Shown: positions 18,907 through 28,480, numbered from the stretch's first letter. The stretch: DNA of 64,000 nt from Clostridium uliginosum (GCF_900112485.1 NZ_FOMG01000001.1:273749-337748); one strand, 5' to 3'. Notes: generated by a model not told the origin, from the sequence alone. Program-made: numbers and translations.

Positions 18907-19797
18907 TTAAAAATTATGCTCCCAATTTTCATTAAACTTAAATATCTTAGCTGGTCTAAAAGGTTTACCTTCTATTTTTTCATCAGTTTCTATAATCATT
19001 TCTGCCATTTTTCTTCTGAAGTTTAAAATTTCTCTTCCCATTATTGCTTCATATACATTCTGCAATTCCTTTACGGTAAATAATCTTGGCAAAAGATTAA
19101 ACGCAATTGGAGTATACTCTACTTTATTTCTTAATCTATCTAGTCCATAATCTAATATCTTATAGTGATCAAAAGCTAATTCCTCTGTAGAGTTATTTAA
19201 TAGTTTATAAACTATTTCCTTTCTTCTAAAGACGTTTCTTTCGATTTTTTCTGTTATTTCATAATTAATTTCTATTTTTTTATCAACAGATTTAAGAGAT
19301 AGAAAATGCTTATTTTCTACATATTTTTCATGTTTTTCACAACTAATAAGAGTCTTATCTATCCAAAACCACTCACTTTTCTTTAGAGAATCCACATCTT
19401 CAAACTTTATGCTATTCTTTTCTACTAAAGCAATATGTCCTACACTAATAACCCTTGTTCTTTTATCTCTATCAACGTCTCCAAAAGTATAGAGCTGTTC
19501 TGTATAAACATTATCTATTCCTGTCTTTTCCTTAAGTTTTCTCTTAGCACCTTCATCTAAGCTTTCTTTTATATCAAAAAAACCCCCTGGAAGTGCCCAC
19601 TTTTCTATATATGGATAGTCAACTCTTTTAATTAAAATAACCTGCATTCCTTTTTTAGGTAGCTTTCGAAGATTATCTTCTTCCTTATCAGCTGTTGTAA
19701 ATATTATCATATCATTTGTAACACTTGGTCTTTTATAATCATTCTCATTATAATTTTTTAAGAATTCTTCTTCCTTATCTATAAAATGTTTATCCAA
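18907..19797 (-). CDS. nrtR: NrtR-type Nudix-related transcriptional regulator
   Basis: About 296 residues: a Nudix-like domain (residues about 25-160; GGFFDIKESLDEGAKRKLKE) and a C-terminal winged helix with the NrtR hallmark YTPIAFNLLPRLFTVKELQNVYEAI and NFRRKMAEM. The Nudix box has lost the usual REUxEE acidic pair (here KRKLKEK), so it probably senses ADP-ribose or NAD metabolites rather than hydrolysing them. First gene of the NAD-salvage operon, most likely autoregulated through the palindrome at 19830-19850. The start is uncertain: TTG at 19797 has GAGGTG nine bases ahead, whereas GTG at 19809 overlaps that site. Confidence 0.87.
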   Translation of the reverse strand: MDKHFIDKEEEFLKNYNENDYKRPSVTNDMIIFTTADKEEDNLRKLPKKGMQVILIKRVDYPYIEKWALPGGFFDIKESLDEGAKRKLKEKTGIDNVYTEQLYTFGDVDRDKRTRVISVGHIALVEKNSIKFEDVDSLKKSEWFWIDKTLISCEKHEKYVENKHFLSLKSVDKKIEINYEITEKIERNVFRRKEIVYKLLNNSTEELAFDHYKILDYGLDRLRNKVEYTPIAFNLLPRLFTVKELQNVYEAIMGREILNFRRKMAEMIIETDEKIEGKPFRPAKIFKFNENWEHNF

Positions 19798-19829
19798 ACT
19801 TCTTTTCACCTCAACTTATTTTCTGTTAG

Positions 19830-19850
19830 ATAATATCATATTGATACTAT
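19830..19850. promoter_or_regulatory. Candidate NrtR operator
   Basis: ATAATATCA-TAT-TGATACTAT, an imperfect palindrome (8 of 9 arm pairs), lies immediately downstream of the -10 element at about +1 to +21 of the predicted transcript. This position would let the regulator block its own operon. Assignment to NrtR is inference from location. Confidence 0.5.
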
Positions 19851-19856
19851 GTATTT

Positions 19857-19885
19857 ATAATATGCTTTTTTCTATTATCTGTCAA
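19857..19885 (-). promoter_or_regulatory. SigmaA-type promoter of the NAD-salvage operon
   Basis: On the minus strand TTGACA (19880-19885), a 17-base spacer and TATTAT (19857-19862). Five of six -10 bases and all -35 bases match consensus. Confidence 0.75.
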
Positions 19886-19937
19886 TAAATATTTTGAATT
19901 TTTATAAAATACATATAATAAGTCCTAATAAAAAAAT

Positions 19938-19963
19938 GGCACTGTCTTAAAATAGACAGTGCC
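19938..19963 (-). terminator. Terminator of alpha/beta hydrolase gene
   Basis: GGCACTGTCT and AGACAGTGCC arms with a six-base loop, followed on the minus strand by ATTTTTTTATTAG. Confidence 0.9.
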
Positions 19964-19979
19964 TACAAAAATAAAAAAA

Positions 19980-20948
19980 TTAATTAACATACTTATCAAT
20001 AAATTTTTTTATAGTAGTCCAATATAATTCTGGATTAATTTTGTGAGCCTTGCAATGTGCTGCTCCCTCTACTATTAATATTTCCTTTTTAGATTTGGCT
20101 GCATTATATACCTTATCTAACATAAAATATGGAACAAATTTATCTTCATCACCATGAATAAATAATATAGGAGTATTAGATTTACTTACTTGCTTTATAG
20201 CTGAAGCTTCCTTTAAAAAATACCCTGATCGTATTTTAGTAACAAGACTTGCTGCATGCATTATTGGAAATTTAGGTAATTTAAACATAAATTTTAATTG
20301 ATATGAAAATTCATCCCAAGCTGATGTATATCCACAGTCTTCTATTACCGCCTTAACATTGCTTGGAAGGTCTTCTTCACCCGCTGTCATCATAACAGTA
20401 CTTGCTCCCATTGAAATACCATATAACACAATCTCACAATTTTTGTCATGTTTTATTATATAATTAGTCCATTCAATAATATCTTTTCTATCATGCCATC
20501 CCATTCCAATATAATTACCTTCACTTTTACCATGGCCTCTTAAATCTGGTATTATAACATTATAGCCCATTTCATAAAAAACCTTTGCTCTACTCCCCAT
20601 TTTGATACCTTCACCTGTATATCCATGAACAGTAATAACCCATCTATGTGAATCATTATAATTTAATATTTCATATCCATGAAGTCTTAAATTATCAAAA
20701 GATTTTATATATGAGTCTTTATAATTTGAAAGATTTAGAATCCATTCCATGTCTTCTACTTTACATTCTCCACTAGTTTCATCTTTATTTACTACTTCAT
20801 TCTCACTATTTTTATTATTATCAAATATTGCATCTTTTGATACACTTGGATTAAGTGAAAAGTTGTAAAAATAATTTCCTGCCACTATAAGTAAAATTAC
20901 AACTATTAATAATGTAATACCTATTATTATGATTATCTTATTTTCCAT
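19980..20948 (-). CDS. Membrane-anchored alpha/beta hydrolase (BAAT/S33-like)
   Basis: A 322-residue serine hydrolase. One N-terminal membrane helix (residues 4-27), an acidic linker, then the alpha/beta fold: VHGYTGEG, PDLRGHGKSEG, the nucleophile elbow LYGISMGAST, acid Asp in FIHGDEDKFVP and the final catalytic His in VEGAAHCKAH. The type resembles extracellular-facing clostridial and bacillar hydrolases of unknown substrate, so no specific reaction is claimed. Single gene with its own terminator. Confidence 0.88.
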   Translation of the reverse strand: MENKIIIIIGITLLIVVILLIVAGNYFYNFSLNPSVSKDAIFDNNKNSENEVVNKDETSGECKVEDMEWILNLSNYKDSYIKSFDNLRLHGYEILNYNDSHRWVITVHGYTGEGIKMGSRAKVFYEMGYNVIIPDLRGHGKSEGNYIGMGWHDRKDIIEWTNYIIKHDKNCEIVLYGISMGASTVMMTAGEEDLPSNVKAVIEDCGYTSAWDEFSYQLKFMFKLPKFPIMHAASLVTKIRSGYFLKEASAIKQVSKSNTPILFIHGDEDKFVPYFMLDKVYNAAKSKKEILIVEGAAHCKAHKINPELYWTTIKKFIDKYVN

Positions 20949-21131
20949 AATTATTACCTTTATCTCCTACTATTTAATTAAATCACATTCCATATAGCCT
21001 ATTTGTTACATAACAATAATTTATCCGATTACTACCATTATTACTATTCATAACTATATCTATATTATCATATTTTTAATAGTTAGGCACATTAAAATGC
21101 ATAACAAATTGTTAAGTGTTTAAACATATAA

Positions 21132-21161
21132 AGGGTGAGCATTATTTAAAATACTCACCCT
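21132..21161 (-). terminator. Terminator of the two-component operon
   Basis: AGGGTGAGCATT and AATACTCACCCT arms with one mismatch; the minus strand continues TTTATATGT. Seven bases beyond the histidine kinase stop. Confidence 0.78.
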
Positions 21162-21167
21162 ATACAT

Positions 21168-23408
21168 TTAAGCCTTCTTTAATTTTACTGATACCTTAAA
21201 TAAATCTCCATCAACATTAAGGTCAAATTTTCCGCCTTGTAATTCAACTAAACTTTTAGCTATTGATAATCCAAGACCTGATCCTTCTGTTGTTCTTGAA
21301 CTATCCCCTCTTTTAAATCTTTCTAATATTTCCTCTTCTGTAAAATTCAATTGATATTCTGATATATTTTTAAATATTATTTCTATATATCCATCAACTT
21401 CAAATACTTCAATATATACCCTAGAACCTTTCATAGAATACTTAAGTATATTAGATATTAAGTTTTGAAATACTCTAAAACTCTTTTTTCCATCAGCATA
21501 TATAGTAAGCTTGCTTTCTGGTATATTCTTTATAAAATACAAATTAGCTTTTTCTATTTTATCCTCAAATTCACCTATAGTTTGCCTAATAAGCGCTACT
21601 GGATCTAATTTTTCCATATTTAATTCTAAAGTTCCTGATGATGCTTTTGAAGCTTCAAACAAATCTTCAATTAAAACCTTTAGTCTTAATGATCTTTCCT
21701 TAAGAATATCTAAGTATTTTTTCTTATCATCTTCAGAAATATTTTTCCTATCTAATAAGTCTATATAATTAATTATAGAAGTTAGTGGAGTTTTTAAATC
21801 ATGTGATACATTAGTGATTAATTCTCCCTTCATCTTTTCACTCTTAACTGCCTTATCTACGGCTTTGTCTAATCCCTTTTCTATATTCACAATATTATTT
21901 GCTATATCTTTAAGAATTATTGCTCCTTTTACATCAATTTTATTATTATAATTTCCTTTTAAGATATTATCTGTACCAATTTTTATTCTATTAATGTTCC
22001 TTGCAACTGAAAATAAATATATTATTATAAATGCTGTGCCTAAAATAGCTGGTATCAATGCAAAGATATTATAAGGCCACCACCAATCATATCCTATTGA
22101 ATATCCTTCTATCAATATTAGAATCACATACACAATAAATCCTATTATTGATATTATTAATCTTGAAGAAGTTGATTTTATTAAAAAACTTTCTTTCATT
22201 AAATCTTTCGATTTATAAAGTATAGATTTTTTACAAAGATAATCTCTTATATTTATTTCTTTATTTAATAAAAACAAACTCTTTATATCTGCTATTACTA
22301 AATATACTAAATATACTAAAATAATAACCATAAGAAATGTTGTCCAAAAATCTATACGAAAATAACATTTTCCGCAAAATAGATATCCTATCATATGTTT
22401 GAATTCATCAAAATATATTATGATTGCCAAAATAAATAAACATCTTATTTCAATAAATAATTTTTTGTAACATCTTATTATAAAATTATCTTTTAATATT
22501 ATATATAATTCCTTTTTACACTTTAATGTTAAAATAATAATTATAAAAATATCTAATAAAGTTAAAACCGAAAAAATATATCCAATAAAACTATATTTGT
22601 TTTTTTCATTAATTTTATTACATATTTCATCACCACTTTTTAATGGATTCGATATCCTAACAATAACTTGTTTATTATTATAAAGATTATATGTTTCATG
22701 AAGAGATTCTTTTAAACTATTTGAAACATTAATTTCTTCTGGAACTTTATGATTAATTTCCAAAAACATCATATAATACTTATAATTACTTTTAGTGTCA
22801 CTTATAATTTCATCTTTTGATTCACCTTTAATGTTTGTTATAGATTCTTCATTATCATTTTTTTCTATATAATATTCAATATTTGGATTTTTTGCAAGAT
22901 TTGCATATTTATCATCTAAATGATTTTGTATCTCCTTTATTCCATCTTCTCTATATGCTTGATCTCCTTGTTTAAGCTTTTCTTCTAATTCATTTTTTCT
23001 ATCTAATAATCCATTATAATATTCATTATGTTCTAGACTTATACGTTTTTCTTCATAGTCTTCCTGTGAATTATCATTTTCTCCAGAATCAAACATAAAA
23101 CTTTTAATTTGATTAGTAACATCTTTCAAAATATTTTTATCAGTATTCTTTAAGTATGTTATTTGATTTTGTATAGCTTCCTCTTTTAAACTGCCATCTG
23201 ATTGATTAATATAATAATTCATATCATTTGCTGAAAGACATACATCATTCATAACATCTACTAAAAACTTTTCAGTATTGGTATCTCCTTGACATATAAT
23301 GAAATTATATGATATCCCTATAAAAATAGGTAACATAACAATACATAAGAGTAAAATCAATAAATTAGGACGCTTAATTTTCTTATTATTTTTCAATTTT
23401 GTATCCAA
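21168..23408 (-). CDS. Sensor histidine kinase, multi-pass
   Basis: A 746-residue membrane kinase. First membrane helix at about 14-37, a large extracytoplasmic region (about 38-270) rich in charged, coiled-coil-like sequence, then several further helices (about 274-297, 320-335, 354-374, 417-435, 445-467), a HAMP-like linker, HisKA with His536 in NVSHDLKTPL, and a HATPase with GRSSRTTEGSGLGLSIAKS-type G boxes (GSGLGLSIAKS seen). Phosphorylates the adjacent response regulator. Overlaps that gene by 23 bases. The first codon is TTG with only a poor GGGGA ahead of it, so the start is uncertain. The unusual helix number makes the signal hard to guess. Confidence 0.9.
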   Translation of the reverse strand: MDTKLKNNKKIKRPNLLILLLCIVMLPIFIGISYNFIICQGDTNTEKFLVDVMNDVCLSANDMNYYINQSDGSLKEEAIQNQITYLKNTDKNILKDVTNQIKSFMFDSGENDNSQEDYEEKRISLEHNEYYNGLLDRKNELEEKLKQGDQAYREDGIKEIQNHLDDKYANLAKNPNIEYYIEKNDNEESITNIKGESKDEIISDTKSNYKYYMMFLEINHKVPEEINVSNSLKESLHETYNLYNNKQVIVRISNPLKSGDEICNKINEKNKYSFIGYIFSVLTLLDIFIIIILTLKCKKELYIILKDNFIIRCYKKLFIEIRCLFILAIIIYFDEFKHMIGYLFCGKCYFRIDFWTTFLMVIILVYLVYLVIADIKSLFLLNKEINIRDYLCKKSILYKSKDLMKESFLIKSTSSRLIISIIGFIVYVILILIEGYSIGYDWWWPYNIFALIPAILGTAFIIIYLFSVARNINRIKIGTDNILKGNYNNKIDVKGAIILKDIANNIVNIEKGLDKAVDKAVKSEKMKGELITNVSHDLKTPLTSIINYIDLLDRKNISEDDKKKYLDILKERSLRLKVLIEDLFEASKASSGTLELNMEKLDPVALIRQTIGEFEDKIEKANLYFIKNIPESKLTIYADGKKSFRVFQNLISNILKYSMKGSRVYIEVFEVDGYIEIIFKNISEYQLNFTEEEILERFKRGDSSRTTEGSGLGLSIAKSLVELQGGKFDLNVDGDLFKVSVKLKKA

Positions 23409-24078
23409 TTCCCCACACCACCTTTAAATATCTTGGTTCTTTAGGATTTATTTCTATCTTTTCTCTTATTCTTCTTATATGAACAGTAACTGTATCCACA
23501 TTACTAAAAGCAGGTTCATTCCAAACTCTTTCATAAATTTCTTCAATCGAAAAAACTCTATTAGGATTATCCATAAGAAGAGTCAAAATCTTAAATTCCA
23601 ATGGAGTTAATTTTACATTTTCACCATCTACAAATACCTCTTTACTCTCCTTATTTAACTCTATTCCTCCTACTGTAATTACATTGCTATTTTCTTTTAG
23701 AGGAGAGAATCGAGTATATCTCCTTATTTGAGAATTAACTCTTGCTATTAGTTCTAATGGATTAAATGGCTTAGTTATATAATCATCTGCTCCTAAATTT
23801 AACCCTAATATCTTATCAGTATCTTCTGATTTGGCTGAAAGCATTATTATTGGAATTTGTTTTTCCTCTCTTATCTTAATAGTAGTTCTTGTTCCATTCA
23901 TATTAGGCATCATTATATCCAGTATAACAAGGTGTATATCCTGCTCATCAATAATTTTTAATGCTTGTATACCATCATAAGCTTTGAAAATTTTATACCC
24001 CTCATTAGCTAAATAGACTTCTATTGCTTCAGTTATTGTTTTATCATCATCAACAACTAAAATATTGTAACCCTTCAT
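23386..24078 (-). CDS. OmpR-family response regulator
   Basis: A 230-residue DNA-binding regulator: receiver domain with phospho-acceptor Asp54 (LVILDIMMPN), the acidic pair VVDDD at residues 8-12, the switch lysine in DYITKPFNP, and a winged helix ending VDTVTVHIRRIREKIE...VWGIGYKIEK. The start at 24078 follows AAGGAGG. Located upstream of and overlapping its kinase partner; the pair forms one transcription unit. Confidence 0.95.
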   Translation of the reverse strand: MKGYNILVVDDDKTITEAIEVYLANEGYKIFKAYDGIQALKIIDEQDIHLVILDIMMPNMNGTRTTIKIREEKQIPIIMLSAKSEDTDKILGLNLGADDYITKPFNPLELIARVNSQIRRYTRFSPLKENSNVITVGGIELNKESKEVFVDGENVKLTPLEFKILTLLMDNPNRVFSIEEIYERVWNEPAFSNVDTVTVHIRRIREKIEINPKEPRYLKVVWGIGYKIEK

Positions 24079-24155
24079 TTGATCCTCCTTAAATAATTTA
24101 AATTTCATGTTAATTTTACCATATTTTATTGGTTGATAGAAAATGTAATCCCTTT

Positions 24156-24213
24156 AGACATATAAAAGAAAATAAACTAGTATACTGATTTGTTACTTTT
24201 TTAAATATGCCTT
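24156..24213. repeat. Repeat family 1 copy
   Basis: Arms AGACATATAAAAGAAAATAA and TTGTTACTTTTTTAAATATG followed by CCTTA. In the 390-base gap between cca and the response regulator. Confidence 0.7.
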
Positions 24214-24277
24214 ATTCTTATACTAAAATACAAATCTTACAAAACTATCCTCTAAATTCTTAAGAATTTCGAAAGAA

Positions 24278-24321
24278 AAAACTTACTTAAAATTATTTAG
24301 ATATAATTTTAAGTAAGTTTT
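24278..24321. terminator. AT-rich hairpin, possible second cca terminator
   Basis: Arms AAAACTTACTTAAAATTA and TAATTTTAAGTAAGTTTT, 18 perfect pairs around an 8-base loop. Both flanks are A/T-rich. It is 145 bases beyond the cca stop; it could equally be a repeat remnant. Confidence 0.45.
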
Positions 24322-24370
24322 AATACTTTTTATGAAATTTATCATAAATTATATACCTAAGACCATTAAA

Positions 24371-24406
24371 AAATAACAGATAGTATATTGGAACTATCTG
24401 TTATTT
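24371..24406 (-). terminator. cca terminator
   Basis: AAATAACAGATAGT and ACTATCTGTTATTT arms around ATATTGGA; the minus strand continues TTTAATGG. The ATAACAGATAG core resembles family 1 arms, so the terminator may be a domesticated repeat. Confidence 0.75.
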
Positions 24407-24465
24407 CATATGACTACTTTTACACCAAAACTTAATACGAATTTTAAGAATCACTTGATAAATTT

Positions 24466-25800
24466 TCAGGACATCAACTTGTTTTTTGCAATTTTTAATA
24501 ATATCTCTTTATTATTTAAATTTGGAGTTTCTATAACTAAATCTAATAAATAATTTAATATTTGCCCTATCTCTTTTCCTTTATTAAAGCCTATGTTTAT
24601 TAAATCTTGCCCGTTAATTTCCAAATCTTTTAAATTAACGCACTCACTTTGTTCTATTATATCATTTAACTTGTTTTCTACATTAACTAGATTTAATATC
24701 CTATCTTTTTCATATATAGGATTTTGAGCTAATACATCTGCTCTTTGTACTTTTATTAAATCTCTTAATAAATCTTCCCCTATTTTGTTTAACATCCTCT
24801 TTACTGATAATTTAGTTTTTAAAGTACTATCATGATACTTTATTAAAGTAGTAACCTTATTTATTGTATCATTATCATATTTTAAATCTTTTAAAGCTTT
24901 TTCTGCCATTAGTACTGATTCTTTAGCATGACCATAAAAGTGAGAAATATTATTTTCATCACTAGTTTTTGTTTTTAATTTTCCTAAATCATGCAATAAC
25001 ATGGTTAATTTTAAGTATAATTTGTTTTCTATTAATTTTGTAGATAACAGTGTATGTTCATATAAGTTATAGATATGATATGGATTATTCTGTTCAAAAT
25101 CATAAGTCTTATTAATATAAGGTATAATGTACTCTAATAAGCCCGTTTCTTTTAAGACTTCAATACTTTTGGTATTGCTTACTAACATCTTATTAAATTC
25201 TTCTCTAATTCTTTCTTTTGATATATTTTTAATATTATCTTTTAAAGTTCTTATAGAAAGTAGTGTATCATTTGAAATATCAAAATCTAATTGAGCTGAA
25301 AACCTAATAGCTCTTAACATTCTTAATGCATCTTCACAAAATCTTTTTTTAGGCTCTCCAACTGTTTTTATTATTTTACTCTTTAAATCTTCTACTCCAT
25401 TAAAATAATCCACCAATCCATCTTGTTCGTTATAGGCCATTGCATTAATTGAAAAATCCCGTCTAGCCAAGTCTTCTTTTAAATTAGATACAAATTCAAC
25501 TTGCTTTGGATGCCTATTGTCTTCATATTCTCCATCATTCCTATAAGTTGTAACCTCATATCCTTCTTTACCTATCATAACTGTAACTGTTCCATGTTTA
25601 ATTCCAGTTAAGATTACTTTTTTAAATAATTCTATAACTTCATCTGGTTTAGCCTTAGTGGTTATATCCCAATCCTTAGGGGATTTTCCTAAAACACTAT
25701 CTCTAACACAACCGCCAACTATATAAGCTTCATATCCATTATTTATTAAAGTATCAAGTACAAGCTTAACATCTTTAGGTATATTAATTTTAAAATTCAT
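24466..25800 (-). CDS. cca: CCA-adding tRNA nucleotidyltransferase with HD domain
   Basis: Adds or repairs the tRNA 3' CCA end. In the 444-residue protein: nucleotidyltransferase motif YIVGGCVRDSVLGKSPKDWDIT (Asp-x-Asp), the RRDFSINAMAYN motif with the nucleotide-selecting part, RNA-binding helices (EDALRMLRAIRFSAQL, SKERIREEFNKML) and an HD phosphohydrolase domain (TMLLHDLGK, HAKESVLMAEKAL). The length and domain order fit class II HD-containing enzymes. Single gene; promoter not identified. Confidence 0.95.
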   Translation of the reverse strand: MNFKINIPKDVKLVLDTLINNGYEAYIVGGCVRDSVLGKSPKDWDITTKAKPDEVIELFKKVILTGIKHGTVTVMIGKEGYEVTTYRNDGEYEDNRHPKQVEFVSNLKEDLARRDFSINAMAYNEQDGLVDYFNGVEDLKSKIIKTVGEPKKRFCEDALRMLRAIRFSAQLDFDISNDTLLSIRTLKDNIKNISKERIREEFNKMLVSNTKSIEVLKETGLLEYIIPYINKTYDFEQNNPYHIYNLYEHTLLSTKLIENKLYLKLTMLLHDLGKLKTKTSDENNISHFYGHAKESVLMAEKALKDLKYDNDTINKVTTLIKYHDSTLKTKLSVKRMLNKIGEDLLRDLIKVQRADVLAQNPIYEKDRILNLVNVENKLNDIIEQSECVNLKDLEINGQDLINIGFNKGKEIGQILNYLLDLVIETPNLNNKEILLKIAKNKLMS

Positions 25801-25923
25801 TTATATTATCCCCTTCATAAATTTTAATCATATTCATCAGATTTAAATTTATATTTATTTTCGAGAATTTACTTAAATCATTCACTTAATTTAAAATAAC
25901 ATTTCTTATCTAATTATAAATTA

Positions 25924-25955
25924 TGTTCTGTTTTAAAACCGCGTTAATAAAACCT
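25924..25955. repeat. Repeat family 2 terminal fragment
   Basis: TATGTTCTGTTTTAAAACCG followed by CGTTAATAAAACCT resembles the family 2 end (GTTTTAAAACCGTGTTGATA) with changes. Found between the RpiR gene and cca. Confidence 0.4.
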
Positions 25956-25970
25956 AAATTATAAATATTA

Positions 25971-26017
25971 AAAAAGTCTCAAAGAAAATTATATAAACAT
26001 TCTCTTTAAGACTCTTT
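25971..26017 (-). terminator. Terminator of RpiR-family gene
   Basis: AAAGTCTCAAAGAAAAT pairs with ATTCTCTTTAAGACTCTTT around a short AT-rich loop, with A/T-rich tails; 33 bases beyond the stop. Confidence 0.65.
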
Positions 26018-26050
26018 ACTATTTATATTAAATAAATACTTTCGGCATAA

Positions 26051-26947
26051 TCAATCATCTGCTACATTTCTATTATTATAAGAATATACATTGTATCCCT
26101 TCCATATTTGTTCTAGATTTCCAAATATATTTGAAATACTTTCTTTTTCTCTCATTCCAACCGCAATAATTAATGCATTTATTACAGATAAAGGTGCTAC
26201 TAGAGAATCTACAAATGATGCCATATTGCTTTGAGCTATCAACGCATAATCAGATTTAGATGCTAAAGGTGAAAGTAAACTATCTGTTATTGCAACAACC
26301 TTTGCTTTTCTCTCTTGAGCAAAATCTAATACATCAATAGTTTTAGCTGCATATCTTGGAAAGCCTATTCCAATCACTAAGTCATTTTCTCCTATATTTA
26401 TCATCTGTTCAAAAATATCTGAAATACCATAACTTACAGTTCTTACATTCTGTAAAATTATATTTAAATAAAATCCTAAAAATTCGGCTAAAGCAGTTGA
26501 GCTTCTAAGTCCTATTATGTATATTCTTTCTGCTTCAAATATACTTTTAACAACATCCTCAAATACATTGTGATTTATTTTTTCCAAAGTAGCTCTTATA
26601 TTTTCCATATCTGCTTTAAGTACACCTTTTAAAGCATCACCATCAGTAAAATAATCATTTTGAAGTTCTAATCTTTGAACAGTTGTTAATTTATTTTTTA
26701 TAAGTTCTTGAAGTGCTTTTTGAAGTTTTGGATATCCTGAAAACCCTAATTCATTTGCAAATCTTACAACTGTTGACTCAGATACTCCAACTGACACTCC
26801 AAGCTTTGCTGCTGTCATAAAAGCTGCTTTATCATAATTTTTTAATATATATTCAGCTATTAACTTTTGACCTTTACTCAATCTAGTAAATTTAACTTGA
26901 ATTAATCTCATAAGGTCTTTACTATTTTCATTATTTATATCATCCAT
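26051..26947 (-). CDS. MurR/RpiR-family regulator with SIS domain
   Basis: A 298-residue transcription factor: N-terminal helix-turn-helix (residues about 10-85; ESTVVRFANELGFSGYPKLQKALQ) and a sugar-isomerase (SIS) sensing domain (about 130-260; IYIIGLRSSTALAEFLGFYL, NDLVIGIGFPRYAAKTID). Such regulators respond to phosphosugars. No sugar operon is adjacent, so the ligand cannot be named. The operon consists of this gene alone. Confidence 0.92.
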   Translation of the reverse strand: MDDINNENSKDLMRLIQVKFTRLSKGQKLIAEYILKNYDKAAFMTAAKLGVSVGVSESTVVRFANELGFSGYPKLQKALQELIKNKLTTVQRLELQNDYFTDGDALKGVLKADMENIRATLEKINHNVFEDVVKSIFEAERIYIIGLRSSTALAEFLGFYLNIILQNVRTVSYGISDIFEQMINIGENDLVIGIGFPRYAAKTIDVLDFAQERKAKVVAITDSLLSPLASKSDYALIAQSNMASFVDSLVAPLSVINALIIAVGMREKESISNIFGNLEQIWKGYNVYSYNNRNVADD

Positions 26948-27102
26948 GTTTTATCACCCTATCGTTCCATATTGAATTATTCCCATATAGATTCTATCAT
27001 CTTATCATAATATATTCAACAAATAAGTGGGACTTTTAGAAATAAAAAAGCTAATTTTGCAAGATGATTTTTTTTTACATTCATTTGCTAACTCATATTT
27101 GT

Positions 27103-27813
27103 TTATAATCTATTTATATAATTAAGCTCTTCTGAATTTAATTCTCTCCATTCTCCCTTTTTTAAATACTTTAGTTTTATATCTCCAATAGAAATTCTGT
27201 TTAAACCTACTACTTCATATCCTATTGCAGCAAACATCTTTCTTATTTGTCTATTCTTACCTTCATGAATTGAAACTTCTACTGTAGACATGCCTCTATC
27301 ATAACTTAAAACCTTAATATCTGCTGGAGCTGTTTTATATCCACCAATATCTATTCCAGTATTAAATAATTTAATATCTTTCTCTAATACTTCTCCTTTA
27401 ACTAAAGCTACATACTTCTTTATAAGTTCTTCCCTTGGGTGAATTATCTTATTATATATATCCCCATCATTAGTTAATATTATCAATCCTGAACTATCAT
27501 AGTCCAGTCTTCCTATAGGATATATTCTCTCTTTAACATTAACTATATCTAAAATTGTCTTTCTTCCTTTTTCATCTTTAACTGAGGTTATATATCCTTC
27601 TGGCTTATTCAGCATAATATATACTTTGTTTTCTTCCTTAGTTATTATCTCCCCTTTATATTCAACTTTATCTTTTAAAGGATCTACTTTTATTCCAAGT
27701 TCACTTACTAAACTTCCATTAACCTTAACTTCTCCGCCTAGTATTATTTCTTCACATTTTCTTCTTGAAGCTACTCCGCAGCTTGCCATGTATTTTTGTA
27801 ATCTTTCTTCCAT
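27103..27813 (-). CDS. RluB/RsuA-family pseudouridine synthase
   Basis: A 236-residue rRNA-modifying enzyme: N-terminal S4 RNA-binding domain (MEERLQKYMASCGVASRRKC) and the catalytic domain with Asp in IYPIGRLDYDSSGLIILTND, then GKNRQIRKMFAAIGYEVVGL. RluB- versus RsuA-type substrate is not decided by sequence alone; in clostridia this gene usually lies in the scpAB region, but here it is 25 kb away. The start at 27813 follows GGAG. Single gene. Confidence 0.92.
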   Translation of the reverse strand: MEERLQKYMASCGVASRRKCEEIILGGEVKVNGSLVSELGIKVDPLKDKVEYKGEIITKEENKVYIMLNKPEGYITSVKDEKGRKTILDIVNVKERIYPIGRLDYDSSGLIILTNDGDIYNKIIHPREELIKKYVALVKGEVLEKDIKLFNTGIDIGGYKTAPADIKVLSYDRGMSTVEVSIHEGKNRQIRKMFAAIGYEVVGLNRISIGDIKLKYLKKGEWRELNSEELNYINRL

Positions 27814-27875
27814 AAATTTAATCACTCCATAAATTTTCTTATTCTTGACCATATATTTTATCATAATTATTTTTT

Positions 27876-27934
27876 AGGTTATGTTTTAAAATAGTGTTTA
27901 TATTACAATATCAACATTTCCTTAAAACATAGCC
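27876..27934. repeat. Repeat family 2, minimal copy
   Basis: Left end GGTTATGTTTTAAAATAGTG joined through TTTATATTACAATATCAAC to right end TTTCCTTAAAACATAGCC. Essentially two terminal repeats back to back, 59 bases. Confidence 0.7.
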
Positions 27935-28009
27935 CTTTTTTAAGATGCCTTGACTATATCTATTGTATTAATAAATATACCATAGTTTTAATAATAGTGG
28001 ATATTAAAT

Positions 28010-28303
28010 TAGGCTATGTTTTAAAATAATGTTGATATTTTAATATAAAGGCGAACTGGCATTGAAATTTGCTTTATAGAACTCTTAAGTGAAAATCAAA
28101 ATTTTATATTTTGTTTTTGAACTTACTCAGCGAATGTACATGAGTCGAGTTTCCTTGAATATTTGTACTATTAATTGCTTGTCACAATCTTTGATTGGGA
28201 GCATGCATTAATAGGACTAATATTTATTTTAGAGTTCTTAAAGTGAATTCCTCTGTCCATGAGCTTTATATTATAATATCAACATTCACTTAAAACAGAG
28301 CCT
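28010..28303. repeat. Repeat family 2 (MITE-like), copy B
   Basis: Ends AGGCTATGTTTTAAAATAATG and TCACTTAAAACAGAGCCT. The body reads like copy A (3440-3665) in reverse, plus about 65 bases that include ACTTACTCAGCGAATGTAC and TGAGTCGAGTTTCCTTGA, the box also present in copies C and D. It lies upstream of the pseudouridine synthase gene. No coding potential. Confidence 0.85.
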
Positions 28304-28317
28304 TAAATTAAAATTTT

Positions 28318-28480
28318 AACAGCATTAAAGTATAAACAGAGTTCTCTGTTTCAGATTGGATTTTGACTACATCTGAAGCTTAGAACTCGTTATATATGGG
28401 CATAGTAACTCTTATCTTCATCTTTTAGGACATTTAGTGTTAGAGTCAGTAGCTATCGGAGAAATATAAGCTTTGTATTT
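28318..28480 (+). repeat. Third repeat family (relic IS200/IS605-type end?), copy 1
   Basis: Plus-strand sequence with ATAAACAGAGTTCTCTGTTTC, TTTTGACTACATCTGAAGC, TAGAACTCGTTATATATGG, AACTCTTATCTTCATCTTT and GTAGCTATCGGAGAAAT aligns along about 150 bases with the minus strand of 45165-45302. Two potential hairpins are shared: CAG..TTGG.TTTTGACT.CATCTGA and a TATCTTC...-centred stem. Layout resembles the 3' end/omega-RNA region of TnpB-type elements, but no tnpB is present. Confidence 0.5.
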
